Below, piece after piece: positions 1-5,158 of a DNA stretch of 5,158 bases. A model generated the notes under the pieces. The model was not told the origin of the DNA. It made no database searches and worked only from the letters and a program-made list of their open reading frames with translations. The position numbers and the translations under genes are program-made. Location of the stretch: assembly GCA_015062715.1 (NCBI GenBank), contig SUUD01000046.1, positions 5,494 through 10,651 on the forward strand, written 5' to 3'. This DNA comes from Olsenella sp. GTDB taxonomy: Bacteria; Actinomycetota; Coriobacteriia; Coriobacteriales; Atopobiaceae. The first letter of the stretch is position 1. The number at the start of each line of letters is the position of its first letter.

Positions 1-1
1 T

Positions 2-877
2 GGTTTGCCCACGAGCATCGAGGAGGCCGAGGCCGCCCGCATCGCGGCAAACCAGCCCCAGATCAGCTCACCGGCCATCATCGCCGACGGCTACCTCACG
101 GTGGGCATCATGTCCAGCTCCGTGACGGCGCCCTCGTGCTTCCAGCTCTCGGACGGCTCGATCGGCGGGCTCGACGTCGGGCTGGCTGCCATCGCCGCCG
201 ACAACCTCGGCCTCAAGGTGCGCTTCGTCCGCGTCGACAGTGCCGCCGCCGCCACGGACGGCACCTGCGACGTCGTCATGGACGCCAAGGCCGGCGACGT
301 CGAGGGAGTCGAGATCGTGGGCCGCTACGAGGAGAGCACCGTCGCCTTCTTCCACGTGGGCGAGGAGACGGTCTGCTCGATCGAGGACCTGTCCGGCAAG
401 ATCGTCGGCGTCCAGGGCAACTCGGCGTCGCAGTACATGCTCAACCAGTCCAACATCTCGATGGAGCAGCGCGAGTTCGAGAACCTCAACGAGTGCTTCG
501 ACGCCATGGCCTCCGGCACGGTCGACTTCGTGCTGTGCGACGCGTACGCGGGCGGCTACCTCTCGGGCATCCATGGGGACATGGCGTTCTGCGGCTGCCT
601 CGAGGAGCCCACCTCCATTGGCATGGCCGTCTCGTCCGACAACGTCGAGCTGCAGTCGGCCCTGCAGTCTGCCGTCGACCGCGCGATCGCCGATGGTACC
701 AACGGCATCGTGCGCGACATCTGGATCGGTGGCATGAGCCAGATCACCTCCGAGGGCGTCATCCCGGGCGTCACCATCGACACCACGGGCACGTCCCTCG
801 CCGCCGACACCTTCGACGCCAACGCCGGCGCCCAGGACGGCTCTACCGCTGGCGCCAACGCAGCCGACATTGGCTGA
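2..877 (+). CDS. Substrate-binding-domain protein (SBP_bac_3 type), 5' partial
   Basis: This is the C-terminal part of a type II periplasmic-binding-fold protein, the family that captures amino acids or similar small solutes outside the cell for ABC importers or sensors. The frame is open to the left edge. A TTG at 5 could be read as a start, but no ribosome binding site precedes it and no signal peptide or membrane segment follows, so I treat the gene as truncated, with its export signal or anchor off-window. Counting the TTG codon as residue 1, the fold opens at 30-35 (YLTVGI), continues with GLDVGLAAIAADNLGL (55-70) and the lobe-crossing stretch SIEDLSGKIVGVQGNSA (125-141), and shows the late-lobe block ECFDAMASGTVDFVLCD (163-179). 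Seven cysteines (45, 88, 124, 164, 178, 196, 198) are many for this family and could form disulfides. After about residue 250 comes an Ala/Gly/Thr/Asp-rich low-complexity tail. The ligand is not predictable. No permease or ATPase gene lies downstream, so it may be an orphan receptor or part of an operon to the left. Confidence 0.8.
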   Translation, partial: GLPTSIEEAEAARIAANQPQISSPAIIADGYLTVGIMSSSVTAPSCFQLSDGSIGGLDVGLAAIAADNLGLKVRFVRVDSAAAATDGTCDVVMDAKAGDVEGVEIVGRYEESTVAFFHVGEETVCSIEDLSGKIVGVQGNSASQYMLNQSNISMEQREFENLNECFDAMASGTVDFVLCDAYAGGYLSGIHGDMAFCGCLEEPTSIGMAVSSDNVELQSALQSAVDRAIADGTNGIVRDIWIGGMSQITSEGVIPGVTIDTTGTSLAADTFDANAGAQDGSTAGANAADIG

Positions 878-967
878 TGGCTTTCAGTTTGGCGCACTAG
901 CCTGCCGGCAAATGGGGTACCACTCTGGTAAGGCCGAAAGGCATGGCTCTCGAGTATTGGAGGAAGC
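878..967 (+). promoter_or_regulatory. Leader/intergenic region upstream of hpf
   Basis: This 90-base gap separates the binding-protein gene from hpf and must hold any hpf promoter or the 3' end of the upstream transcript. It contains two adjacent small inverted repeats (918-930 and 933-942) and a strong Shine-Dalgarno GGAGG at 959-963, four bases before the hpf ATG. A TTGGCG at 889-894 resembles a -35 box, but no convincing -10 hexamer lies at 16-18 bases from it, so I do not call a promoter. No terminator with a T-run follows the upstream gene. Confidence 0.4.
918..942 (+). other. Two tandem short hairpins in hpf leader
   Basis: The first is a perfect 5-bp stem, TACCA (918-922) with TGGTA (926-930), around a 3-base loop. 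Two bases on, GCC (933-935) pairs with GGC (940-942) around GAAA, a GNRA-type tetraloop. Both lie 26-50 bases before the hpf start codon. The stems are short and may be chance. If real, they would sit in the 5' untranslated RNA and could affect its stability or ribosome access. Confidence 0.3.
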
Positions 968-1540
968 ATGGTGGATATCAAGGTCTCCGGTCGCAAGGTG
1001 ACGGTTACCGATGCCATGAGGGAGTACGTGAACGACAAGGTTGGTGACGCCCTCAAGGTATTTGACATCTCCCCCATGAAGTGCGATGTCGTCCTGAGGG
1101 TCGACAAGAATCCCTCCAACCTCGAGCGCAAGTCGGCGGAGGTCACCGTCTTCGTCCGCGACAACGTCGTCCGTGGCGTCGGCCAGGGCAACGACATGTA
1201 CGCCGCCATCGACGAGGCCGCCAAGAACGCCGAGCGCCGCCTGCGCAAGTTCAAGACGCGCGTCATCGACCGTCGCCCGCGCGCCGAGGTCACGCCTGCC
1301 GGCGCCGAGCTCGACCTGGCGTCGCTCATCGAGACCGGCGAGGACGACGTCCTGGTCCGCGAGAAGGTCATCGACCTCACGCCCATGACCGAGGAGGAGG
1401 CGCTCGTCCAGACGGACCTGATCGGCCACGACTTCTACGTGTTCGAGAACGCCAAGACCGGGCTCATCAACGTCATCTACCACCGCAAGGACGGTGGTTA
1501 CGGCATCATCAAACCCAAGATCGAGGAGATTGATGGTTAG
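968..1540 (+). CDS. hpf: Long-form ribosome hibernation promoting factor
   Basis: This 190-residue protein is a long-form HPF (HPF/RaiA/YfiA family). Family members bind the decoding centre of the 30S subunit, blocking the mRNA and tRNA sites, and the C-terminal domain dimerises so that two 70S ribosomes join into an inactive 100S particle in stationary phase or stress. The N-terminal domain (about 1-98) begins MVDIKVSGRKVTVTDAMREY and ends in the basic helix DEAAKNAERRLRKFK (82-96). A charged, Ala/Pro-containing linker covers about 100-127. The C-terminal domain (about 128-183) has the family block EEEALVQTDLIGHDFYVF (142-159) followed by GLINVIYHRKDGGYGIIKP (165-183). Length is typical of the long form. 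The ATG at 968 has a strong GGAGG at 959-963. The last codons overlap the start of degV, indicating a shared transcript. The protein acts in the cytoplasm on ribosomes. Confidence 0.96.
   Translation: MVDIKVSGRKVTVTDAMREYVNDKVGDALKVFDISPMKCDVVLRVDKNPSNLERKSAEVTVFVRDNVVRGVGQGNDMYAAIDEAAKNAERRLRKFKTRVIDRRPRAEVTPAGAELDLASLIETGEDDVLVREKVIDLTPMTEEEALVQTDLIGHDFYVFENAKTGLINVIYHRKDGGYGIIKPKIEEIDG
1523..1528 (+). promoter_or_regulatory. degV ribosome binding site inside hpf
   Basis: GAGGAG lies four bases before the ATG at 1533, within the last codons of hpf. It is the reason for choosing 1533 over the in-frame ATG at 1494, which lies deeper within hpf coding sequence and lacks a similarly good site. 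Ribosomes ending hpf at 1540 would be in place to reinitiate at 1533. Confidence 0.7.
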
Positions 1541-2573
1541 AAGGCACACCAAGGAAAACTACCTGATAGACGGCCTCACCACCGGAACCGACAACTTCGT
1601 CCCCGACGAGGTCGTCTACCAGGTCAGGAACTTCAAGGCCCATAGGACCTGCCACATCATCGTCGACAGCTGCGCAGACTTCGCCCCCAAGGTGGCCGAC
1701 CGCCTTGGGGTCGAGGTCATTGGCTTCCCCTACGTCATTGGCGGGGTCGAGCACGTCGACGACCTCTGGCAGACCCAGACGGCCCACCAGTTCTACCAGT
1801 CCATGCGCGAGGGGACCCGCCCCACCACGTCGTCGGTGACCATCGGCCACTACGTCGAGGTGTTCGAGCGCGCCGCCCAGAACGGACTGCCCACGCTCTA
1901 CCTGGGCCTGACCCGCGGTCTCTCCTCGTCGATCGAGGCCGCCCAGACCGCGGCCGACATGGTCCTTGCCGACCACCCCGGCTTCGAGCTGTATGTTCTC
2001 GACAACCTCTGCCCGTCGGCCGCGGCCGAGCTGCTCGCCATCGAGGTGGTGCGCCTGGCCGGCAACGGCCTCTCGGCGCGCGAGCTCTACGAGTGGGCAA
2101 AGGACGCCCGCTACTTCGTGCATGGCTACTTCACGCTCGACAGCTTCGACACCCTCGCCGCGGGCGGGCGCATTCCCCCCGCCGCCGCCGAGGTCGGTGG
2201 CAAGCTCGACATCAAGCCCGAGCTCTCGTACGACCTCAACGGCGCGCTCACGCTGCGCGGCATGTGCCGCGGCCGCAAGAAGGCCCTCAAGGCCATCGTC
2301 GCCGAGTTCCGCGAGAACTACTGCCATGACCTCACGCTGCCCGTGGGCATCGTCTCGTCCGACGCCGAGAAGGACGCCGACTGGCTCGAGGGAGCCCTGC
2401 GCAAGGAGCCGGGCTGCGAGGACCTCATCGTCATCCGCAGCTCCGTCTCGCCGGTCATCGGCAGCCATGTGGGACCCGGCATGGTCGCCATCGTGTTCTG
2501 GGGAACGGACCGGCGCGAGAAGATATCCCTGACCGACCGCATAGCCCGCAAGATCAAGGGGAGCTCCAACTAG
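1533..2573 (+). CDS. DegV family fatty-acid-binding protein
   Basis: This 346-residue protein belongs to the DegV family. Characterised members bind a fatty acid and some (FakB) present it to the kinase FakA for phosphorylation and entry into phospholipid synthesis. Visible family features, numbered from ATG 1533: the first strand and turn HIIVDSCADF (41-50, corresponding to the common DSTSDL), the ligand-site TRPTTSSV (95-102), the second ligand segment GLTRGLSSSIEAAQ (125-138), the VLDNLCPSAAAEL block, LDSFDTLAAGGRIP (family L..GGRI) and near the C-terminus the glycine-rich HVGPGMVAIVFWG. About 40 residues precede the fold, longer than usual for the roughly 280-residue family; this extension (MVRRHTKENY onward) has no domain I recognise. 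The start overlaps the hpf stop by 8 bases, so the two are probably co-translated. No FakA-like DAK-domain kinase is in the window, so whether it serves as FakB here is inference. Confidence 0.93.
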   Translation: MVRRHTKENYLIDGLTTGTDNFVPDEVVYQVRNFKAHRTCHIIVDSCADFAPKVADRLGVEVIGFPYVIGGVEHVDDLWQTQTAHQFYQSMREGTRPTTSSVTIGHYVEVFERAAQNGLPTLYLGLTRGLSSSIEAAQTAADMVLADHPGFELYVLDNLCPSAAAELLAIEVVRLAGNGLSARELYEWAKDARYFVHGYFTLDSFDTLAAGGRIPPAAAEVGGKLDIKPELSYDLNGALTLRGMCRGRKKALKAIVAEFRENYCHDLTLPVGIVSSDAEKDADWLEGALRKEPGCEDLIVIRSSVSPVIGSHVGPGMVAIVFWGTDRREKISLTDRIARKIKGSSN

Positions 2574-2582
2574 GGGCTCCCC
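2558..2582 (+). terminator. GC-rich hairpin over the degV stop codon
   Basis: GGGGAGCTCC (2558-2567) pairs with GGGGCTCCCC (2573-2582) as a 10-bp stem with one G-U wobble and a 5-base loop AACTA; the degV TAG (2571-2573) lies at the loop and first pair. The stem is strong, but no T-run follows, so it is not a canonical intrinsic terminator. It may act as a weak or Rho-assisted terminator, as an RNA 3'-end stabiliser, or as an attenuating element between degV and the dehydrogenase gene 49 bases further on. Confidence 0.5.
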
Positions 2583-2614
2583 GCCCATGCGTGTCACATG
2601 CGCGCTCGGGCGAG

Positions 2615-2620
2615 AAAGGA
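2615..2620 (+). promoter_or_regulatory. Ribosome binding site of dehydrogenase gene
   Basis: AAAGGA sits 10 bases before the ATG at 2631. It supports that start over the in-frame ATG at 2598, which would add 11 Arg-rich residues ahead of the dinucleotide-binding strand and place this site inside the coding region. The next gene has the same GAAAGGAAC-type signal. Confidence 0.65.
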
Positions 2621-2630
2621 ACTCGGCACC

Positions 2631-3662
2631 ATGCCCTCAAGCGACAACCTCACCGTCGGCCTCATCGGGACCGGCATCATGGGTGTGCCCATCGCCGGCC
2701 ACATCATGGACGCGGGCTATCCGCTCGTGGTCAGCACGAGGACCAAGGAGAGGGCCCAGGCCCTCATGGACCGCGGCGCCCGGTGGGCCGACAGCCCGGC
2801 GGAGGTCGCGCGGCAGGCCGACGTCATCCTCACGATGGTGAGCCACCCCACCGACGTCGAGGACGTCTACCTGGCGGGCGACGGCCTGCTCGCCAACGCG
2901 CGGAGGGGCAGCTGGCTCATCGACCTCACCACGTCCTCCCCGCGGCTTGCGCGCGAGATCCACGACGCCGCCGCCGTGAGCGACGTCCACGCCTTCGACT
3001 GCCCGGTGACGGGCGGTGAGGCAGGTGCCGTCGCCGGCACCCTCACCCTGATAGCGGGCATCTCCGAGGCCGAGGCGGCGCCCGTGCGCCCCATCCTCGA
3101 GAGCTTCTCGTCGCGGATCTTCTTCTTCGACCGCGCCGGCGCCGGCCAGACGGCCAAGCTCTGCAACCAGGTGAGCTTCGCCTGCTCGATGGTGGGCATG
3201 GCCGAGTCGATGGCCCTTGCCGAGCAGTCGGGCATCGATGTCGGGCGCATGCTCGAGATGGTGTCGACTGGGATGGGCTCCTCACGCGCCATAACCGACC
3301 TTGCGCCGAAGGTCCTCGACGGCGACTGGGCACCGGGCTTCTTCGCGGAGTACCTCCTCAAGGACCTTGGCCTCGCCCTCGTGGAGGGCCAGGACGCCGA
3401 GCTCGAGCTCCCCGGCTGCGAGACCGCCTTCTCCCTCTACGACATGCTCTGCCGCACCGGAGGGGCCAAGCTGGGCGGACAGGCCATTGCCCTGTGCTAT
3501 CAGGACGAGGCCGCGAGCGTGGCCGCCGGGCTCGACTGGGGCCTGCTCGACCCCGACCAGGACGACGAGTGCTGCCATGGGCACCACCATGGCGACGGCG
3601 AGTGCTGCCACGGACACCACCACGGTGACGGCGGCTGCTGCGGCCGTTACCACCACGACTGA
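2631..3662 (+). CDS. Beta-hydroxyacid dehydrogenase with Cys/His-rich C-terminal tail
   Basis: This 343-residue protein is a 3-hydroxyisobutyrate dehydrogenase/tartronate semialdehyde reductase family (HIBADH, GarR-like) oxidoreductase, which uses NAD(P) to interconvert beta-hydroxyacids and their semialdehydes in the cytosol. The Rossmann motif is GLIGTGIMG (10-18; G13, G15, G18). The second strand ends STRTK (35-39) with Arg and no acidic residue, which suggests NADP(H). Further family motifs are DLTTSSP (98-104), the substrate-binding DCPVTGG (123-129), GAGQTAKLCNQ (170-180) with the catalytic lysine K176, and LLKDLGLAL with K244 and D245. All key residues are present, so the enzyme should be active; the substrate cannot be assigned. 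The usual family length is about 290-300. The extra part, from about 310, is a Cys/His tail of two perfect ECCHGHHHGDG repeats (313-334) and a degenerate third (335-343), with 6 Cys and 10 His. It resembles metal-binding tails and is not part of the family fold. The gene follows degV by 57 bases and precedes the NYN gene by 38. Confidence 0.92.
   Translation: MPSSDNLTVGLIGTGIMGVPIAGHIMDAGYPLVVSTRTKERAQALMDRGARWADSPAEVARQADVILTMVSHPTDVEDVYLAGDGLLANARRGSWLIDLTTSSPRLAREIHDAAAVSDVHAFDCPVTGGEAGAVAGTLTLIAGISEAEAAPVRPILESFSSRIFFFDRAGAGQTAKLCNQVSFACSMVGMAESMALAEQSGIDVGRMLEMVSTGMGSSRAITDLAPKVLDGDWAPGFFAEYLLKDLGLALVEGQDAELELPGCETAFSLYDMLCRTGGAKLGGQAIALCYQDEAASVAAGLDWGLLDPDQDDECCHGHHHGDGECCHGHHHGDGGCCGRYHHD
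3567..3659 (+). repeat. 33-base tandem repeat coding a Cys/His metal-binding-like tail
   Basis: There are two complete 33-base units (3567-3599 and 3600-3632), each encoding ECCHGHHHGDG, then a partial, diverged unit (3633-3659) encoding GCCGRYHHD just before the stop. The complete units match at 29 of 33 bases; the four differences (two CAT/CAC, GGG/GGA, GGC/GGT) are all at third positions and silent. The array lies wholly inside the dehydrogenase reading frame. Paired Cys with clustered His is typical of sequences that bind Zn, Ni, Co or Cu; which metal, if any, is not decided by the sequence. Confidence 0.9.
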
Positions 3663-3682
3663 TCCGCGCCCCTGCGCGCACG

Positions 3683-3688
3683 AAAGGA
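3683..3688 (+). promoter_or_regulatory. Ribosome binding site of NYN-LOTUS gene
   Basis: AAAGGA lies 12 bases before the ATG at 3701, a slightly long but workable spacing, and mirrors the signal of the preceding gene. The next in-frame ATG (3725, residue 9) has no comparable site and falls just before the first strand of the NYN domain. Confidence 0.55.
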
Positions 3689-3700
3689 ACCACCGCACCA

Positions 3701-4480
3701 ATGAGTGACATCACGCAAAGCTCGATGGCCGTGCTCATCGACTACGAGAACCTCGCCCTGGGGACGGGCCGCCGCAAGCGCAACGGCCACCAGGAGCCCG
3801 GCCCCGCCCCCGACGTCAAGCGCATCCTCGAGCGCCTCGTCGACAAGGGCCGCATCGTTGCCAAGCGCGCCTACTGCGACTGGCAGCGCTTCGACACCGC
3901 CATTACGCCCCTGCACGAGCTGGGCATCGAGCTCATCGAGATCCCCGACCGCGCCTTCACCGGCAAGAACTCCGCCGACATCCGGCTGGCCGTCGACGCG
4001 GTCGAGATGTGCCTCACCCGAGAGCACATCGACACCTTCGCGATCCTGTCGGGCGACTCCGACTTCTCGCCGCTCGTGGCCAAGCTCAAGGAGTTTGGCA
4101 AGACGGTCATCGGCGTCGGCATGAAGGACGCCACGAGCTCGCTTCTGGCCGAGAACTGCGACGAGTTCATCTTCTACGAGGACATCGTCGCGCCCGCGGG
4201 CATGCCCAGCATCAAGGGAAAGGTCCCCAAGGACAAGGAGGCCTGCTACACCCTGCTGCTCGAGACCATCGACGCGCTGGCGCAGGAGCACGAGGGGGCG
4301 GCCCTGCTCGCCTCCCTGGTCAAGGACACCATGCGCCGCAAGCGCCCGCAGTTCTCGGAGCGCAGCTATGGCTATCGGAGTTTCACCAAGCTCCTCGAGG
4401 AGGCCGCCGAGAAGGGCCTCATCAGGATTCACCAGGACGAGAGGAGCGGGACCATCGTCGTCGACGGGTTCTGCGAGTAG
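3701..4480 (+). CDS. LabA-like NYN domain protein with OST-HTH/LOTUS domain
   Basis: This 259-residue cytoplasmic protein joins a NYN domain (PIN-like nuclease fold, LabA/DUF88 group) to a C-terminal OST-HTH/LOTUS domain. NYN domains are predicted or shown metal-dependent RNases; LOTUS domains bind RNA or protein partners, so this is a likely RNA-processing or decay factor. In the NYN part (about 9-163) the acidic active-site set is intact: LIDYEN (12-17; D14, N17), KNSADIRLAVDA (89-100; D93, D99) and LSGDSDF (116-122; D119, D121), then GKTVIGVG and a closing CDEFIFYEDI. The 24-37 stretch is a basic, Gly/Pro-rich insertion after the first strand. A Lys-rich linker (172-179) leads to the LOTUS domain (about 180-257), recognised by CYTLLLETIDAL, then SERSYGYRSFTKLLEEA and a final strand GTIVVDGF. 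The architecture is known in bacteria; the RNA target is unknown. It lies 38 bases after the dehydrogenase gene, probably in the same transcript. Confidence 0.92.
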   Translation: MSDITQSSMAVLIDYENLALGTGRRKRNGHQEPGPAPDVKRILERLVDKGRIVAKRAYCDWQRFDTAITPLHELGIELIEIPDRAFTGKNSADIRLAVDAVEMCLTREHIDTFAILSGDSDFSPLVAKLKEFGKTVIGVGMKDATSSLLAENCDEFIFYEDIVAPAGMPSIKGKVPKDKEACYTLLLETIDALAQEHEGAALLASLVKDTMRRKRPQFSERSYGYRSFTKLLEEAAEKGLIRIHQDERSGTIVVDGFCE

Positions 4481-4537
4481 AGGGAAGTTGAAGCGCGTCA
4501 CCCTGCATGGTGCGTCGCAGGAAGGCTGGGAGGAACA

Positions 4538-5158
4538 ATGGCAAAGGAAGCCGCAGGCATCCAGATTGACGAGGGGATCGAGGCCCTGCTCGAGGCCCTG
4601 GCGGGCGACAGGCGCCGCCAGCGCCAGGACGCGTCGCACAGGCTGGCGCTTGTCGCGCGCGAGGACCCCTCGAAGCTCTACGGGTGCACGGACGCCCTCA
4701 TCGATGCGCTGTACCGTCCCGAGGCGCAGACGCGTTGGGAGGTCCTCGACGCCCTCTCCGAGCTCGTGGGGGAGAAGGCCGCCAAGCTTGCCGACGCCTA
4801 TGACGGGGCCGAGTCGTCGCTGTTCGACGAGGGCTCCTCGACCGTGAGGCTCTCGGCGTTCCGGTTCCTCACCCGCTTCGGCGCCACCTCTGCCGAGCGC
4901 TCCGACAAGGTCTGGGGCATCGTGGACGAGGCCATCCAGTGCTACCACGGAGACCCCGAGTACCGTGACATGCTCGCGTGCCTGCGCGACTTCGCCCAGG
5001 GCAAGATCTCTCCCGAGACGCGCAAGGGGCTCGTGGCTCGCGTCGCGTACGATGCCGAGTCCGGACGCGGGTACAACAAGACCGTCTCGGAGGAGATCAT
5101 CGAGATCTCGGGCGCCGCGGAGAAGAAGCCCAAGAAGGCCTCGTCCAAGGCGAAGAAG
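4538..5158 (+). CDS. Helical HEAT-like protein of unknown function, 3' partial
   Basis: The frame from ATG 4538 is open to the right edge without a stop (207 codons), so the gene is cut off or ends just outside. GGAGG at 4529-4533, four bases before the ATG, supports the start, and no other ATG, GTG or TTG in this frame lies nearby upstream. I do not recognise a named family. The sequence looks almost wholly alpha-helical, with paired amphipathic helices as in HEAT-type repeats: EGIEALLEALAG (12-23), a basic helix starting DRRRQRQDASHRLAL, ALIDALYR, TRWEVLDALSELVG, then TVRLSAFRFLTRFG and further helices to about 190. No signal peptide, membrane segment or catalytic motif is visible, so a cytoplasmic scaffold or binding role is plausible. 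The last 13 residues seen (EKKPKKASSKAKK) hold seven lysines, a tail type often linked with nucleic-acid or ribosome contact. It follows the NYN-LOTUS gene by 57 bases on the same strand. Confidence 0.8.
   Translation, partial: MAKEAAGIQIDEGIEALLEALAGDRRRQRQDASHRLALVAREDPSKLYGCTDALIDALYRPEAQTRWEVLDALSELVGEKAAKLADAYDGAESSLFDEGSSTVRLSAFRFLTRFGATSAERSDKVWGIVDEAIQCYHGDPEYRDMLACLRDFAQGKISPETRKGLVARVAYDAESGRGYNKTVSEEIIEISGAAEKKPKKASSKAKK

Noticed and set aside
889..923. TTGGCG and TACCAC as a sigma-70-like hpf promoter
   Set aside because: The spacer would be 23 bases, too long, and the -10 match is poor.
1509..2597. 362-codon open frame on the - strand opposite degV
   Set aside because: The + strand DegV has clear family motifs throughout; the antisense translation shows only composition-driven residues and no motif.
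2598..2630. Upstream in-frame ATG for the dehydrogenase
   Set aside because: The ribosome binding site AAAGGA at 2615-2620 fits ATG 2631; the family fold begins only a few residues after 2631.
3567..3659. Short tandem repeats considered as a CRISPR array
   Set aside because: Units are directly adjacent without spacers, keep a reading frame and encode the C-terminus of a dehydrogenase.
3660..3662. Cys/His tail as a frameshift or assembly artefact
   Set aside because: The two repeats read in the same frame as the enzyme, differ only silently, and end in a stop followed closely by a proper ribosome binding site for the next gene.
3665..3678. CGCGC/GCGCG hairpin with 4-base loop after the dehydrogenase gene as a terminator
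   Set aside because: Only 5 bp, no T-run, and alternating GC is expected by chance in this composition; the next gene's ribosome binding site starts five bases later.
4499..4521. Competing short stems CACC/GGTG and CCTGC/GCAGG between the last two genes
   Set aside because: Stems of 4-5 bp with long loops and no T-run; too weak to call a terminator or regulatory RNA.
3647..4948. 433-codon open frame on the - strand across the NYN-LOTUS gene and its neighbours
   Set aside because: It spans two real + strand genes and an intergenic gap, its translation is Leu/Gly/Ala/Val/Arg-biased with no recognisable domain, and such frames are common opposite GC-rich genes.

Overview
The window is 5,158 bases of GC-rich DNA (strong G/C preference at third codon positions) carrying six protein-coding genes, all on the + strand. 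The first is cut by the left edge and the last by the right edge. GC content, strong purine-rich ribosome binding sites, tight same-strand packing and the kinds of genes present suggest a high-GC actinobacterial genome, most likely the gut/oral class Coriobacteriia (Olsenella, Atopobium or Collinsella type). This is inference from gene style, not from a marker gene. I see no tRNA, rRNA, CRISPR array, insertion sequence or prophage gene.

Layout: (1) to 877, the end of an extracellular solute-binding-like protein (SBP_bac_3 fold) with a low-complexity tail; (2) 878-967, a 90-base gap with two small hairpins and a strong ribosome binding site; (3) 968-1540, a long-form ribosome hibernation promoting factor; (4) 1533-2573, a DegV-family fatty-acid-binding protein whose start overlaps the hpf stop by 8 bases; (5) a GC-rich hairpin built over the degV stop codon; (6) 2631-3662, a beta-hydroxyacid dehydrogenase (HIBADH/GarR-like) ending in a Cys/His-rich repeat tail; (7) 3701-4480, a LabA-like NYN-domain predicted RNase joined to an OST-HTH/LOTUS domain; (8) 4538 to the right edge, a helical, HEAT-like protein of unknown function with a Lys-rich end.

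How they fit together: hpf and degV look translationally coupled. The dehydrogenase, NYN-LOTUS and HEAT-like genes follow one another with gaps of only 38-57 bases and could be co-transcribed, possibly with hpf-degV if the hairpin at 2558-2582 does not stop transcription. Two of the products act on RNA or ribosomes (HPF, NYN-LOTUS), one binds lipid (DegV) and one is a redox enzyme, so no single pathway is evident. The most distinctive item is the metal-binding-like tail on the dehydrogenase, encoded by a 33-base tandem repeat whose two complete copies differ only at synonymous positions.
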